Origin: Psychromonas aquimarina ATCC BAA-1526
GTDB lineage: Bacteria > Pseudomonadota > Gammaproteobacteria > Enterobacterales > Psychromonadaceae
Assembly: GCF_000428725.1 (NCBI RefSeq)
Contig: NZ_AUAM01000023.1
Coordinates: 1 to 64,000 of the forward strand
Reading direction: 5' to 3'
DNA length: 64,000 bases
The first letter of the stretch is position 1; every line of letters begins with the position of its first letter. Below, one piece after another: positions 57,101 through 57,192 of this stretch. Under the pieces are notes generated by a model. That model did no database searches. It was not told the origin of the DNA and was given only the letters and a program-made list of their open reading frames with translations. Made by a program: the position numbers and the translations under genes.

Positions 57101-57192
57101 TTGACAGTGATGAAGATGGCTATCCAAATATTGAGGAATATAATTGCGGAACTGATCCGTTAGATAGTCAGGATCATCCAATACCACAGTGA
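18184..57192 (+). CDS. Giant 13,002-residue exported multidomain repeat protein
   Basis: One unbroken frame of 39,009 bases. Order by residue: signal peptide 1-26 (cut at LSA|D); about 20 Ig/cadherin-like modules to about 3,190, each marked by a PxxGxxV...ASDDxxVxxVxF pattern; seven supermodules of LVIVD-type beta-propeller, Big_5-like domain and IPT/TIG domain(s), about 3,212-7,580; further Ig and propeller-like blocks to about 10,000; a Big_1-like domain near 10,019-10,119; a FDD-type domain near 10,459-10,594; TSP3 repeats 10,720-10,914; an Ig-like and a carboxypeptidase-regulatory-like domain; seven FESGNL modules with TSP3 linkers from 11,100 to the end. Mass is near 1.4 MDa at 110 Da per residue. 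No enzyme motif, transmembrane anchor, RTX nonapeptides or LPXTG-like signal was seen. Likely a surface or matrix protein for adhesion or cell contact (inference). Confidence 0.9.
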   Translation: MCYFLNRVIAVSSAALIFLASAPLSADNAFDIRVDSSISQSDLNSRYVLHINDCSEVIKVSAGNNSADSSSLHNTGGFACEYPFEASGSNKLNPAAKISYRNGSSIEYSEQFDYEKQLPNLNINTVSIVNYKGYQHVKVEMSASDDTDISSLSLSLTGIRASDLRNAGGVIDRAADKAFVKTRTPLVAFPDFEGQTEFSIYIPLLTDLTQSEIENNGVLLINASAKDASGNINSKSTIQFTGKDVEEQVLAFTVKPKQIIFTDLLQNVVIMPSVEYQFRGHVSLAGGGRGVSYSSSNPAKVSVSDDGLVIPLSEDIADTIISVSYPGFAPVKIPVKLDLNRKLVKLKALSLHLESLNKVKAMPDITGVFDDGSEVELSSATPYQIEIPESAQAFIHGDERGFSASSIIEQQAPLSVRISLKQFPEISADINITASDAVPSVKLKASADIAVGESLALTAQADDDVDIAWVEMWLNGNLVAKLDSYPYLLNLPISQELEGLELNFTALAVDSAGQRSAPSISSVKVTKKSELSVPEYTFEFPADVSAVVEQTPLKFKISSSLGPVSKAAYSSGISRVEFYINGNQVGQSAYPLFEQKDSSSGEEKNLFEIWQFDANLPSISTESTSISVSARIYAANGAVHDTPAKLVKVLQNSKPAVRIVEPLSGSSVSAGQSLTVKLEASDDTLKNGSILSFIVNGEEFYTQTIQDENDYRQNGHYSYQVENISFVLPIKEEWIGTSVSLTARLQDIHQQVSQTEPLLIPVKTDQKPTLAISYPAEGAQLVSGLSTEIRVNASDDIAVAKVEFFVNDRLIGSDLKAPYSLIYKTPEINGEAPITFHAAATDSMGQRTKSALVYATLSEDFTAPVINLASPQISETDAGDDIARVVESDFFALKITGYDNVGVTHIDLQGVSFNKGSGFVLTGNLDDKVEQSDFQPQIIPGVLNAFSAIKLISAPAFTHTEGIKYDRYPLRATAYDQVGNSSLIDIVIAVSVDEKPVIVDVTSNQKRFFANDTAKFDILVRDDKEISKLELKLIDSKKNILLHKQLTSKSGLIAAKELSTQFEIELAKLNLLNEAKPLQFLVKAFDSQMQESQWQALAFDITADQQAPIVAVSSPLQTETLYAGETVRFNWKGADQSGIKSVTAKLGEQVFEQNIDNKTAAQGFFNFTLAQLAEEDSSEQSVVLELSAEDIHGNKSEVSKWRYSLAHDNKPQISVRTPAAGERVTEGEQMTINALVSDDRGLSSVVFFTRSGQVETVFKRFDGAKIDTQGDYLSAALRVPEQSDNNPVIVGIRAVDTHGQETEVQLDIQILDDLQAPEIVLYKPASDLQIYPGQSFQISGTASDNLYINKVNLAFIDESGNLLPLEWEIFSRKDRIETIKAANQGTLGSIIVGSRFYTDFSGRVRIPLEAVNTMAGNSYQLTATATDNGINEKTFESVQVEILDDDIKPVIKFNKPGKLLVEKQQAVVDFSVSDNIAVASYKVWLKEQDQQDKLLFEKQDLFAAQVSVSETLDISAYKPKQLHNTELQLLVEAADVRGNKVLYSHSFEISVDQPPQLSIINELPKQQLIKGGVYHAALNVSDDYALEGTNSFAVLTSMLQSEAGIRGPTGLEIEDSPAVRFNYPEGQAQNASVLINGKSYLEIADGQLTSFVKPAEIKTLTVKGSDQTEVKYIVTFYSNNPCSTGTFSREFIQSTPLDLGKYLSADITRAEIQLEYPLSGPEFIKSIYISFADTQVINSYKTDGVTQSVSPAASVAVALDGIGLVESTKLFNTSSNKARFGFITPVNHNIEADAYTVFAHGLDRYSAQRGDITLKALATQPVVSDLFPPELTVTGPQAGRVLVPLQQINLQALFSDNTDMLSTVKVLQNRQKQLTDLGSVFAQKDLSFPYQVPKDFDNGELELALIAEDRSGHQVLKNLIFPLAANEKPQLEFSGFHSYKVNGSYLKNYTDPQRLNYGEFWVRNGESFAVDVRLSDDAGLQKYEINRLDAEGQTAETIFEKSFSVQCPAPQIVSHSQSREILFNFNKPVEYQLVTIDTYGHKISRNFIVHPLANVKPEIRIVSPAQDQEIAAGTFRLQAEFIASDDRMLSTRFSDGKGIRVLVNDVPVALSKFKSGIDAVKHSEALDSIYDAFEKNYGIDRAEEFGQASSPYLISGQFELEIPEGLVRFGETLRISAYITDSDDAAGTDEISLKVAPDTIIPEPLVLGPGAGFSAVENSDFTLKFAAYDNVKVERIEVQTAYGLLSKDGSYNKGSYKKIRLVDAIPAADFQPLSTENIDTPEYAQKLHIKALHEIYKDFSTVPADQVKRTDIWVKIIAQDVSGTNSIELSYPVKVDEKPVLDIKSPLPGAKVVEKTQQTIQVNAFDDVGLSYVKLTAEHQGEILKTQKITTASYTFVVDMPAYSEKGVNTVEVSIEAMDTYGAKFNSPDQHIARESLSVEIVMDQPPVITIAQPQDQQEIIEGEHLLVQINASDDVAVDLVVLNVKGLKNGEQSFTDLVFPYEFFIQVPYGQAGTDLLLSASVSEKREKPRTITLPEPVTVKVLKDESAPEVSIIKPSGIDSRIAEKRFLFYQLEIEDNVKVASANVALLADRDADGVFAESEVISNNFLLSPPYSGSLAVGQLSDYLDKSDPRNELAMQLRVTAKDGIGNKSVEYTPLTLVKNQLPEVTGIKFLDSRGFNLGLINEITENRGIVVQILADDPEIGVDSASLYYAVAADAKNLTFNKLGEDSSNPFQFHFQIPSGSAGKNLYFKAQARDVDGYSSEITPVLSTLQILQDKPPVTKIVKPDNDSSVVIDGEDIEILVEVFDDLGVEGVDHVVFYSNGQPVLTVYDSLGQRNGSFAQDHLYRGLLAAPSGVDGFVVQAIAYDVMGQAGASQEVLIGRIKDTVPPKISVLYPLNNEILTVSEPLRAVVAVEDIGTVIESVSMNWKREYQLASGEWQTLAEYPLALSRNDIRGAGDNTPVSEPELHKYIFWADFTGLTDSEGRQVLLRTDKRNERISVTTTVVTKEHSESVTTFYEMGIAVSERRFISPQKDEQESAKQVYYSAIDQYKTSDRTGALIAAWSTQDPMQLEQGLGVVSVEQKIIPKTGIYILDGVDETRLDGSGDLFLYSDLLNGAAEIFTGTIGEIKADANIVLAAKSGVMTDSSLSNKNESKFTNQLEENIKKNWLGESSGAEGSGELYYDNSDAELLLFNQQNADYKFGLPYQLIGRVDLPYADVYGLDRADDLALVANGLGGVQAIDISEFNAPYHIGYIKPNGFARDVKIKGGYAFIAASHEGVVVADISDPSMPIISVIDTLGIANRLHIQGNKLYVTNMAGEGQASQLDIFDIADPYKLNHLKSIELTPARKDLVADGAYDVFVSGNLAFVSVLYSDQEDKPAQSMLEIIDLKKAQQADLDATIPVMVKRNASIDDPAVRGITLGRGGIQAATGKSGINRIDLPALTVIAEQPVADSFDVPLLGTSIEIELSAAVSASTDLASYFDIRQGNALFGKSVVEQFELAFVTKGNSISTRYISLKLKSGKQLLPLTSYSVVVKAGLSPLTGYALGSDYIFSFTSASHTDALSPDITSICTLQSVEILKSCISTGDINGGTKVVIAGFNFAEKPKLLIGNRPLGIEKIVKGTDGEADRIYAVTAPNYAGPAAVTVTNKYNLSDTVIAGFTYVDQLQIDFLTPAIVSTNQNGINDKVDIIGKGFHSGITIKAYKSGSPDTAVTDQPDNDRLRLYSAERMNWSVPDFSKGSGESYRGFIDIEISDAAGRKYLLKNALFYGRLEIDRSLRTAELLDDENKDSYIPDSIELPPGLIVDLEADPSLNLIYVLGRGVVKNSNISSSEQMRNSFSPGWISLVKYSPQDLTNAAPKHGLGYYNLPPDLVPTDMTLVDQHLFVTARGYSFPLIRSEFESQSVLLVYDREIRDPDNLSESPEGKDRQFIYSLPLAFNKAPRKVIGYQGLLFASAGSEGVAVINISDPTKPVLIKVIDTAVISGSSYKLNVQDIELIAGRLHIVTAYGKTQKRLVFSIDSPSMPQLGSSSIGGLTAPLANQNRFVSGTAVQLVDSSKAQYIKSQGQYQGYGFSVPGQSKGIAANSSLAVNLTRTKGDKNKNYSDSYLSLYDISNPANIGLLDALSEQRRELIGLSSDYAAENSFRHSESWLKDPLLLTHDGIAVYAQLTGTKAGATGSVLNFVDTLTQDLAASVPENGDLNVNLDTALTLEFTRPLTGTLADLKPYIELQLFNAQGKWEAVDIDLAQGAHSREIKLQTSLSAHSSYRINLSEQAGSRRTIGLFNHQISFKTAAFSGVKPEILTVVPAVLQIEGGQVTVQVRNGDNGAQFTVAGAEAAVLSVKPIEANITEYQLDIPGNFPGPAKLSIENGAGGKNSKIGALLYVEPLQVSSLKPAQGSLSGGTKVLLYGQGFRFDGTQLEVSFGGYPVDPDSIKILDSQTIEVLTPGGAIGEVDVTVRLSNGQFKTLNKAFRYQQPLQSNIKAPGQQVYDAVLDPTESFLITASGSQGVVIYDIAASNYTGGQDNPLNPDDLLQKIDRNRDGIDDRLLAQVKLPAGYHAVGVAPFFEKGADRVFVTGVKLSSGEAHESRLFVISFDAFDINNSIIIKQLQLPSKGVRGVTVNNNKVILSLYEGGVGFVDAYLHNKLYLVDQLVLPQLAPVLDAVQINNHSGQSEKYIAVGGAFNYLFNKLVEDEKVGSGGFYLLEKTTSKALSLTSSLDIPASRVKVSGDYAYLAAGKSGLVIVDISDLSSPQIVSRVNHLGEVYDIDLNGHFVYLALGDKGVIAVDITNPKSPLVTQGSQTQTGDAVFSVAAGDFASAAAGIAETGGTVVQISPDPVLKLHSVFPENKILDRQTNGQLLLIARFNKAIDMTEANKHKFSLLDASGQLIGTDIDLQNNDARLIVDQADAQKLLPGEKLQLVIKKGVSSDKELASGNSIRLYELAQDQSIELTYRGARSALLLIDALVPRRVELNKSALVTITTHGVPLDRSLVQLYLGEKALTIEEISSNDQAGASQIITASLPAVSQPGLYDLVLDAKVDGIWQQAGLKAAVVVDAPIQFDSVSPGWGPLRGGSELEIRGRGFEPGNTVMNAIKVKVGSLPAGKVDVLSTRLLKITTPSGVPGKQSLTGENRYGDLAELSGEASFGYGLKQLSSTKASLVFPTQVYIEPETGIAVTNGGYLNDGYIFETIGELAFANNMRAASFDIEDPYNPLLVGGEEALASFNRQQSLSAESDFSALPAQSLDSLQILPVEEYEQGVLHKRLLVANGNAGIARLNLDEQSGLQWLNEQKLGNPVESIAHWGSMAFASTAKLTPDLGRCHTKAQYTPSGIEQIGYQAPEDPVNFGRLENLSSGHIIYRSGSWLYSGGKGQAVDLLSDCKPPLSLVFNRAKTEKSASIQAVNLLDPLLTVNYQFDSNVFDYKVYGDHIIAALGDKGVQILHKDFPEQRVSVDLGTQLQSTAGRALSLNILGSTLAVAADNGIVYLDISKPMSPKVISAGNDEHIEASAVYKGRVVAAAGADGMRIFDLPGVMVSSANLLPQGLLSQNLEQLLTIEFSEIIDSATVVSELSYQASGSTAWEKIDHELSAFEGSDSRFNINFSRLSGRYKLQVSDVANLRGQRLWAPYLLEFAVTASDAVQPKLDYVTNSNFFPGNQKVIRIKGRNLRPEAVVYVDKHLVPSVWIDEQTLEIPEKALDLYEFNEGPHNLKVTDGVYSDSLFGALVSGTDLAKNSPTFVISPDSAAASGGDKITISADMNVILPGTRVVLKAKHSDLEFYTGLSAFAESLGNETIQLKDDVITLQEFSFILPTVENVDLYEIYLQVPEGKSSREFYVGDFSYTLAEGLAITLPNYPPMKVGASEFAEHILYVGVKEGASPNYRNRFLMKSGLEIYDTSIWDRPIRLAQLPLSQPVTGLAVVDNLVYLANQKDGLAVVNVADKTQPLLLKRINLPGHYASDLAVNKTAGVLAVAAGNELESGYIRFFDITSDLLGPAAGYETINFTQQGGSLNGVPLDIEWHQGKLYVVHLYNKQQYLSVISQFGAQPEVVTHRINRGKDSSSASLLVMDGLIALTSDQEFLLFTETDSSIELVYWQQGQSGSELVDNQGALLLADKDKLVVSQIPYLALSKALPQVEQEVSRGEVISLWFNNLINTDLADSSIQLLDKQGQVLDKSLYEVRSSNTLSGALVEITISETAEYSGAFKIMSSEPLLDIYGHQLVRPLQLNYLLKPYLRPEVNNIRRITDAGELGAYFHADGTEQALITGVNFGTQAGQIRLFLGDTLLSDQDILQINDKQIKIQVPDLGYRGKSLALAVKIELTEQSLSSIRYGALSILPQIEIDELSPKTGSPQGGNLVDLYGRGFNHNMKVTFAGTNAGYLNVISSDHIRVRAPSGSYGPAEVQIENLLFAGETTRSPQNYFYTGNGVGSVQLSSDQSSPVAALARKGQMLYAVTGGSFDVTDKSGQIAKRLTGKSARLVLADVSDPVNPVILEKEIAGKLQPYHFAVNIEPKGFSKLAVDGEHLLAAGGNKLYLFDITLPADPLLLNEPVQLAGQIRDLIFVNNFVYISTDAGLAIYQLQSNGRLQRIQLLTTQELGGVPNDLYIDQGVIWINFAALHQIKAFDLVSGNYNKTAEFITADSSGNLLSAADFIKSGNMILASTGTGATVQLYVQTADSYQAMGSAVLTNFANGEIEAAELTLVGQSLYVASAQGDVQLFDLSAWFNGEYAQYPPLKNYFSVLGNVTSLSFSPDVLYTGTAFVFADGSAVENPIEDPGMVNHLGGGLNTIVNNQLMIIGQTPELNAYHHSGSPLIVKFNRILDNQQFDLPGQELVILTQVGDGSKVGGYISQQVTNEGASLYFRPFETLQDDREYRFNVDAKVKDIHGQGLTDDYSFRFTTQSQLKPLLVDVIPKQAGWRGGEEITLSGSGFTNNSVVVIGDVEFSSEEFSYQDENEIRLILPALMSAPSENRLVGISLVNDKLLSQLPASFTYIADPQITRIGQYNPITKQADFSQHNFLFNSGKQIAVEGRGFGLNTAVRINNEIIDTVTLVNEKLLAVRLPDNHIGKVTVELSNANFSPVETALNNELEVLLAGLPQLTNISTFTRSGDLLVTARATELSLYNLTEGQIPQLISKFTVAANIKSLAMQGNFITVLDNNNRVSVFDISKAYAPQLQSVYLNSAGLKFNSAYLSNNTMLFSSDNALYYGSLFSQELAELTFDAGMSPVDVKVNGDELYLLTADSLEVRNLHQPEQVLSSYAHNLSIPQSILLDGSRLALKGKNKLSLLDHHLFTAGKEALIGTVPLQGNETAAVNGELLALADGSSLVVYDMNTAENKQLTLNELSKIKLNEGQIRSLRSLQFSHDLLEWNSQSGYQNVLLPFANISNVSPAKINSQYGQISVQATGSDQNWSSVSLLSHLESDKSELPGNTLYKPQQLIFQPGVKAFELGESYLFSIQGKYLNPVKGGEVNVDLPIRLTTTPLFGSAKPVIKQLLPNIQLQGALTRYQLTAENLDMISAVNIAGIELSADKWTVESAEQLSFELQPNQPGLYSITLKSQFGETVLPAAVSVVAPLSITNLQSSNISQADKFSESGGQIISAQVEGLSEGVEAHWYAVGLGIEANETNLVRYQRTADKLSFTAPQAIAGKEYKLVLIRKATSEKSSSAQSLLAIDDLSPSVVVTQPLGLSQALIVQASEPLSMTGVNVSVLKTFKDYQNNGLQEDISHQFKPLAAADNILKLELQDGLLLEANAQYDVSIEGVTDTSGNSLRSGVNVSGGIINWRYLAADMLAPALNSIKLFDANNSREIDALYELKKGTHQRFKVSAEDNYKSQQQLSYSYRISGDGGLTYLTGWNSVSRQVFDLSLIDAYQVLSILVRVSDGLNRVEKRFDLNLVDSHLEYSSFSSQPAVIEEMIESELSFTFAGDTEQIRNVQVQLFDNGVWLPADYLASLKQAKVKITQPKLAELNVPPGNSKSIAVKVKAAFGVAGNESYIEFIDSYQLMPDSTKPELDIVSPADGTLVARGQDVSIILRNFDRYGVEKVELCVDPKTVEPMQDADACQILSDAGHYELFVAQDRVEKITVYAQATDLNGLKSELRSINLLPFDSHNKQPVLEISELLDGQEFYAKETVNFRLQMEDLPAAVLYLEIGADKTNPLNPLPLEIKKADNQKLYELSLTMPEVSENSVAVVRVEAPYLDGKLTSRRVINLRKDDALQEKALLNLSTADNLLSGTELWFKMKPEDKMVDFSSDSDILLYEPAADGAGISYASLQLHKYVSDISSPAIKLETHLKDRSLNESIETVEVNKQSYFNGDETQVYLPQDIAYQIDHWLALDDGTLVWAENNRNGGYRIRNLQTVLFSGEGNVTQLLDAQNRLLVEVKTEDGYSFKTYSLDNSEALSSRLSGRLLNASGNVVYLHNGQLITAKVSNKEQLLPVVGTTLDSVVVKSQMLGQKLFVLNENGLRLVELVVDKMPELQVTAQLNLSGLTDFTISSDKLTLISAGKVSTYHWQLEQGQIVTQLISEFAVDAEIVQVMPQADILWLKLDSAADGIYWQAWVNDQPAGIISGSAAKLFTADKVYSRDEDSLITARDLFVKAQTVPTVRVENGAFGWKIHLDGQYSASEIYFTNSGGSLSAAQLLVLEKDCALCWWLPYDTSVQEILLNGQGFAAQTIALSYSPSADVQISVPVNGNSYVSGSRFPLIAAAGSNAQVAEISLNQQPLAVINDKAVHWLQMPESGELAVSVSSSDMQQSMILSPETVSTSSVVHLSGIQNNQIFEEGSQLSFSYNVENNTPEAEFSFAEISLVDAAEQLIYRQNVAESQAQLVWALPSVALQETYKIQVRAYFGENYQFAESVLNIRVAPKLLFDQIEVELPSELYAGSVLDINLPELDALIQVFDQDGKLQAVSLSALSYTLQQTDTTLSVKISLDDGLGNQSVVEKQIQVRVAPQLQITSSDIDFDQYLPGVGRYWYSKGHRLFSSEGHAFEFSGDISALAFMGSKLLVAAEGYGIELIEPQTQNSYKRLASYKYSSKISQLSVSDSALMLASENEALLLKRDGYTFELKAVLQYPAVSKVLARENEFYILSSDRLVKVNHNGQLLAQYQTAGAQDILLQQSHVYLLKSESLLQLSLNLKAQDELANIQAQHLAAVDGQLFAFDNSGIINVIDTAANKLQFLGAMPNDLAVEIDNLYWSQGRLLLAGQNDLQLNIVSQAQAHLLYQNQESAKGQVVSLAQSNGVLAAAQDNYGAVAYQADAGLWNKRLVPSQAYSIRSSDIAAGGGYMFALQPDARRVRAVNLTNWSERNVLSAADITQIQADQHRLVASTGGTLQIISIANWSKRSVFVSNESIRHFEIAGESALLTTDSNAVYLVDLRVNTPENQKVKLLVSAGSETVTDLALNQDSAFYVNQSGAYRIDLSNKQRQSLGLFDLNKISNIELQGALLWIAGEKTTETSVTAYDIELEQQLAADIIKPAYPVTAMTVFANRLVLGLGGEGIAVYELPNKWVQASASLLSPMSEEITRADHKLTYLLDSTAGIAAADYLISGSKAASKVLANGQVSLEIPAALLNGRQFTLASEIERLNGQVVRSAPRTMSLQLASPQNNDFNVQLEIDAVSWGPSPVKIKAAVNNSSQPIQQVEFLVSDNEQGPWSLIKTLKGSEYTISSYFSTQPQERFIKAKVVDIRGGSAESPVYSFQHLSDSLKPTAALTLSGSATVSAQNTAIAGYPYSLTVKASDAQSGIGQILVRRNGSTAAVKFNQNQLVYSEQVEQAGIINYQVEITDKAGNKETLTYTLNVAADSAPLLADVSFSDSIIEQSDIALQFSASDDAGLAYYEVTWNGFTSRTDLSAEKQINRSLVIKDNRTERIAASQNQTLTLTVADISGKKQSQDYQVEVLKDQLPDAAKLTWQTPVNAFYEHNYRLAVSGLSSADDGKKIRLNIWKVGAQETLLANYNISGSQDAVNYNGVYPASTAGGEYQLQLELIDSLGQSARSTIKTVNLLKAPNQIRFNSADAQLNPSQVKLGESPIYQVEVLDTAGVGVKGQQVRWSLRNTDNGNTQPLGSSAAGEKGAAQWTLNTLLAAQSYQLQAEVADYPLIAKAVKNVEVKAGQSRAVEFGYLPAAAAGSEFTLTVQAFDQLHNAVTDDNSAQVTLLMPNSSFKVKAQSNIQLSQAANGAQQALVRLANGRANITVQASTLAGSYQIELESSLTARYQTSPNQQASNINSIPVVITAAEAAELLIFDNEDNLLEQGVTADFGQKDTAQLKLQLVDEFKNHVAFVAGDEANQSINLEVSGAGRINKTPLQAAVSLQQGATDFEVSSDLVEVIELSISNVPASLAHIDISSSYQIRFNKQPPRIIKSWMAADLNETALKLYFEYDEEVELTADALQLVEFKINGVVLPGTAELIGKLVVFTPEAPELPFECYEFEHSQSLEQTFELESSMNSVLMTFDDHANAKQNSSVGVGNYSGFNFTTNLAVIDTVNSSYNYAAVSGDFTLLNNTGGIGIITDENGAYFTFDGLWAKGWANTTRTGTLSGYNNGIVVWEIDTTINANYVFFAAQAGAIDELHLGFGNHFLVDNLQLNTHDSSIVEPQKESICKPSLLISETGPKQVLEASPFQLPLTPDSALVPLQSAAVKLDGVPQPFEWEKCSGMNCSSNDARWVNVPDYSTDPEFVDGKLVLLELTGQLQNDHPLDVGNQIQLQVFRAGEDADGDSINNEIELALDGLDAAKIDSDGDGINDDLDDLDGDGLSNAAELEAGTKLDNIDSDQDGLSDYDELEVYSSNPNNKHSDSDGIEDGEEVNGPVKSDPTKEDSDGDSIPDNKELDYGLDPMDPADAQADKDGDNLTNLQEHQLGSNLNNKDSDNDGLSDDKEAAAGTGLLNPDSDGDGLKDGEDSKPKEKDTKAPVISLLTPTQSQTIFNDQSIVLEADATDDGRVTQVQFVVNGIIVKSFNKAPYRYEMLTSDGDSSLTVQVLATDTNDNQGSTEELLFNLTQDPLTQVTGKVVNPVGQAASGAKVTVGSQSALTSADGVFVLDNIPVRFGNVLVHVKYEIEENIWLFSESALIDLRPAGITDVGIITLITPSTQIDFESGNLETEALSLTQLSTSPWRIDTTAVGAGSFSIRSGAISHSQTSGFETSLKTLAGEVSFQLKVSSESRYDYLRFYIDGVEKGKWSGSQGYITVKYPVSSGNHTFKWQYTKDGSVSSGHDAAWLDNIYIPWVSDSDYDGISDKWELEFYGHLNTALTEDTDNDGLNTLQEYQLSTNPILVDTDGDGLPDGWEVQNNLQPLVDDSGLDNDGDGQSNYFEYVLETPDHPVATDRDGDGMTDVWEVQNNLQPLVDDSALDADEDGQSNYFEYVLETPDHPVTTDRDGDGMTDVWEVQNNLQPLVNDSELDSDKDGYSNLGEYLAGTDPLDSGDIPVITMMDFESGNLATEPFYLNLSGDKPWRISSEEAASGTFSLRTGELSRYGGQSIFSSTVHSIGGVIRFQLKVRGEMPMCFYIDDIWQGCWSNKEEFSEVHFSVTPGVHIFKWMLDTHSGNITGNETAWVDNISIPGVADFDGDGVLDGWEYTFYDSLDAEISDHDGDEDGLSDIQEAAQGSNPTLSDTDGDDMPDGWEVQNNLQPLVDDSELDSDEDGYSNLGEYLAGTDPLDSSDIPVITVMDFESANLATEPFYISQLNKYTPWKIDNVQAATGDFSLRSGYLDFRGRAEVEIRVNSVGGVVSFDLQTISEPGDDSYGPGELCFYIDGVAAGVATGEGEGEGEGEGESPHCWNKQEFTEVQSFITAGVHTLKWHYSVYDPCGGECGYGPQPDLHVARIDNISIPAVADSDGDGINDGWEYTFYDSLNAEIGDNDGDEDGLSDIQEAQQGTDPTLGDTDGDMMPDGWEVQNNLEPLKDDRELDSDGDGFSALAEYFAGTDPFDSSDMPVATVMDFESGNLATEPFYINQLNKDALWEIVNEPVDTENFSLRSRAGNEKRGGRFDIRVNSSGGLVRFDLKKITGPGELCFYMAGRPPYCWNGQELTEVQIPIASGEQFLMWEYNPCGRECGDTTVSEQDTVWIDNISIPSIADSDDDGITDGWEYTFYESLDAEISDSDGDEDGLSDIQEAEQGTNPALADTDGDRIPDGWEVQNNLKPLMDDSELDSDEDDFSNYEEYLAGTDPLDSSDIPVITVMDFESGNLSIESFYLNQLSSSQWRVVDSEVISGSFSLRSGEVDMGESSDIETTIMTSGGMLNFQLNVLANSYGVLLFYIDGVRMDEWRGGGGVNEVSYPVSAGEHTFKWSYQNYEAFPHDGAWIDNISIPGVADSDGDGIKDGWEYTFYNSLNAEISDNDGDEDGLSDIQEAEQGTNPALTDTDGDRMPDGWEVQNNLKPLMDDSELDSDEDDYSNLEEYLGGTEPLDSSSTPIRTLMDFESGNLATEPFYLKQLNTNPWRIDTSEMDSGTFSLRSGEGNISRQSVVETTVNTSAGLMRFKLKTRSWGSELRFYIDGVEKGKWFNEREFNEMSYPVAAGVHTFKWEYEKTSPPEVDTAAWIDNIYIPGIADSDDDGVLDSWEYAFYAHLDADLTTDNDRDGLSALQEAQHSINPRLNDTDGDGMPDGWEVQNNFQPLVHDGQLDSDDDASSNLEEYLADTDPHDSSEMPVKTLMNFESGDLAAEPFHLYQLSSNPWRIVNSEVMSGSFSLRSGEVNIGESSDIETTVLASGGAINFQLNIASNGSAGVRFYIDGVVKKEWWSNENEGISEFNYPVSVGKHTFKWSYENYGSPSNDGVWIDNISVPGIAESDGDGIPDVWEVQNNLQPLVDDSGLDKDGDGLSNFVEYLLETPEHPASTDQDGDGITDVWEIQHNLNPLVDDSALDYDKDGLSNFVEYLLETPEHSPSADQDGDGIPDVWEIQHNLNPLVVDSALDNDGDGLSNLFEYVAETPGHSSTADQDGDGMPDVWEVQHNLDPSVSDGELDSDEDGYPNIEEYNCGTDPLDSQDHPIPQ
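19500..27780 (+). repeat. About 20 Ig/cadherin-like modules in the giant protein
   Basis: Module starts recur every 310-800 bases, recognised by short lines such as KPTLAISYPAEGAQL (near 20485), NKPQISVRTPAAGERV (near 21810), VKPEIRIVSPAQDQEI (near 24350), EKPVLDIKSPLPGAKV (near 25190) and PPKISVLYPLNNEIL (near 26860). Each is followed by a SDDxxVxxV strand. The repeats are diverged at protein level and not tandem copies in DNA. Confidence 0.7.
27817..40930 (+). repeat. Seven propeller / Big_5 / TIG supermodules
   Basis: A block order repeats at roughly 1.7-2.5 kb. Propeller blocks carry LVIVD-type lines (GVVVADISDPSMPI near 28030, AVINISDPTKPVLI near 30085, GLVIVDISDLSSPQI near 32420). Each is followed by a Big_5-like domain (near 28540, 30775, 32715, 34810, 36590, 38590, 40340) and TIG domains with GGTKVxxxGxxF-like cores (near 28970, 31395, 33415, 35150, 37250, 38950, 40670). 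Copies are diverged, so the expansion is old. Boundaries are approximate. Confidence 0.65.
49500..49980 (+). other. FDD-type beta domain inside the giant protein
   Basis: Residues about 10,440-10,600 contain VLMTFDDHANA, GNYSGFNF, a YNYAAVSGDF line, a FDGLWAKGWANTT line and LGFGNHFLVDNLQL. This looks like the secreted beta domain often found in PEP-CTERM-type proteins (from memory). It is flanked by two lone cysteines (CYEF before, CKPS after) and by sequence that could once have been continuous. Confidence 0.4.
50341..50925 (+). repeat. TSP3-type calcium-binding repeats in the giant protein
   Basis: A run of DxDxDGxxD motifs (DADGDSINNEIE, DSDGDGINDDLDDLDGDG, DSDQDGLSDYDE, DSDNDGLSDDKE, DSDGDGLKDGED). 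Such repeats bind many calcium ions and stiffen the chain. An Ig-like domain and a carboxypeptidase-regulatory-like domain (VTGKVVNPVGQAASGAKVTV) follow up to 51460. Confidence 0.85.
51481..57189 (+). repeat. Seven tandem FESGNL modules with TSP3 linkers at the C-terminus
   Basis: Modules start near 51481, 52496, 53210, 54021, 54751, 55462 and 56170 and are about 710-1,015 bases long. Each has (D/N)FESGxL, PWRI, FSLRSGE, FYIDGV, HTFKW and AWIDNI(S/Y)IP, forming a beta-sandwich of about 130 residues that looks like a carbohydrate-binding-type fold, then TSP3 motifs with DGWEVQNNL(Q/K)PL and DSDEDGYSNLGEYLAGTDP. The protein ends in four WE(V/I)Q(N/H)NL units without a sorting signal. Modules 5-7 are close to each other in DNA. 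Confidence 0.8.
53494..53529 (+). repeat. Hexanucleotide microsatellite (GGTGAA)6
   Basis: Six perfect in-frame copies encode six Gly-Glu pairs inside the third FESGNL module. The neighbouring modules lack this insert. Slippage would change length by two residues at a time without loss of frame. Confidence 0.95.

Noticed and set aside
50341-57189. RTX-type nonapeptide repeats and a type I secretion signal
   Set aside because: The acidic repeats are DxDxDGxxD (TSP3), not GGxGxDxxx, and no typical type I C-terminus is visible.
18184-57192. Possibility that the giant frame joins several genes or is an assembly artefact
   Set aside because: No stop for 39 kb, diverged non-identical internal modules, one signal peptide at the start and no internal promoter plus ribosome site that stands out. 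Only the near-identical C-terminal modules could hide a copy-number error.
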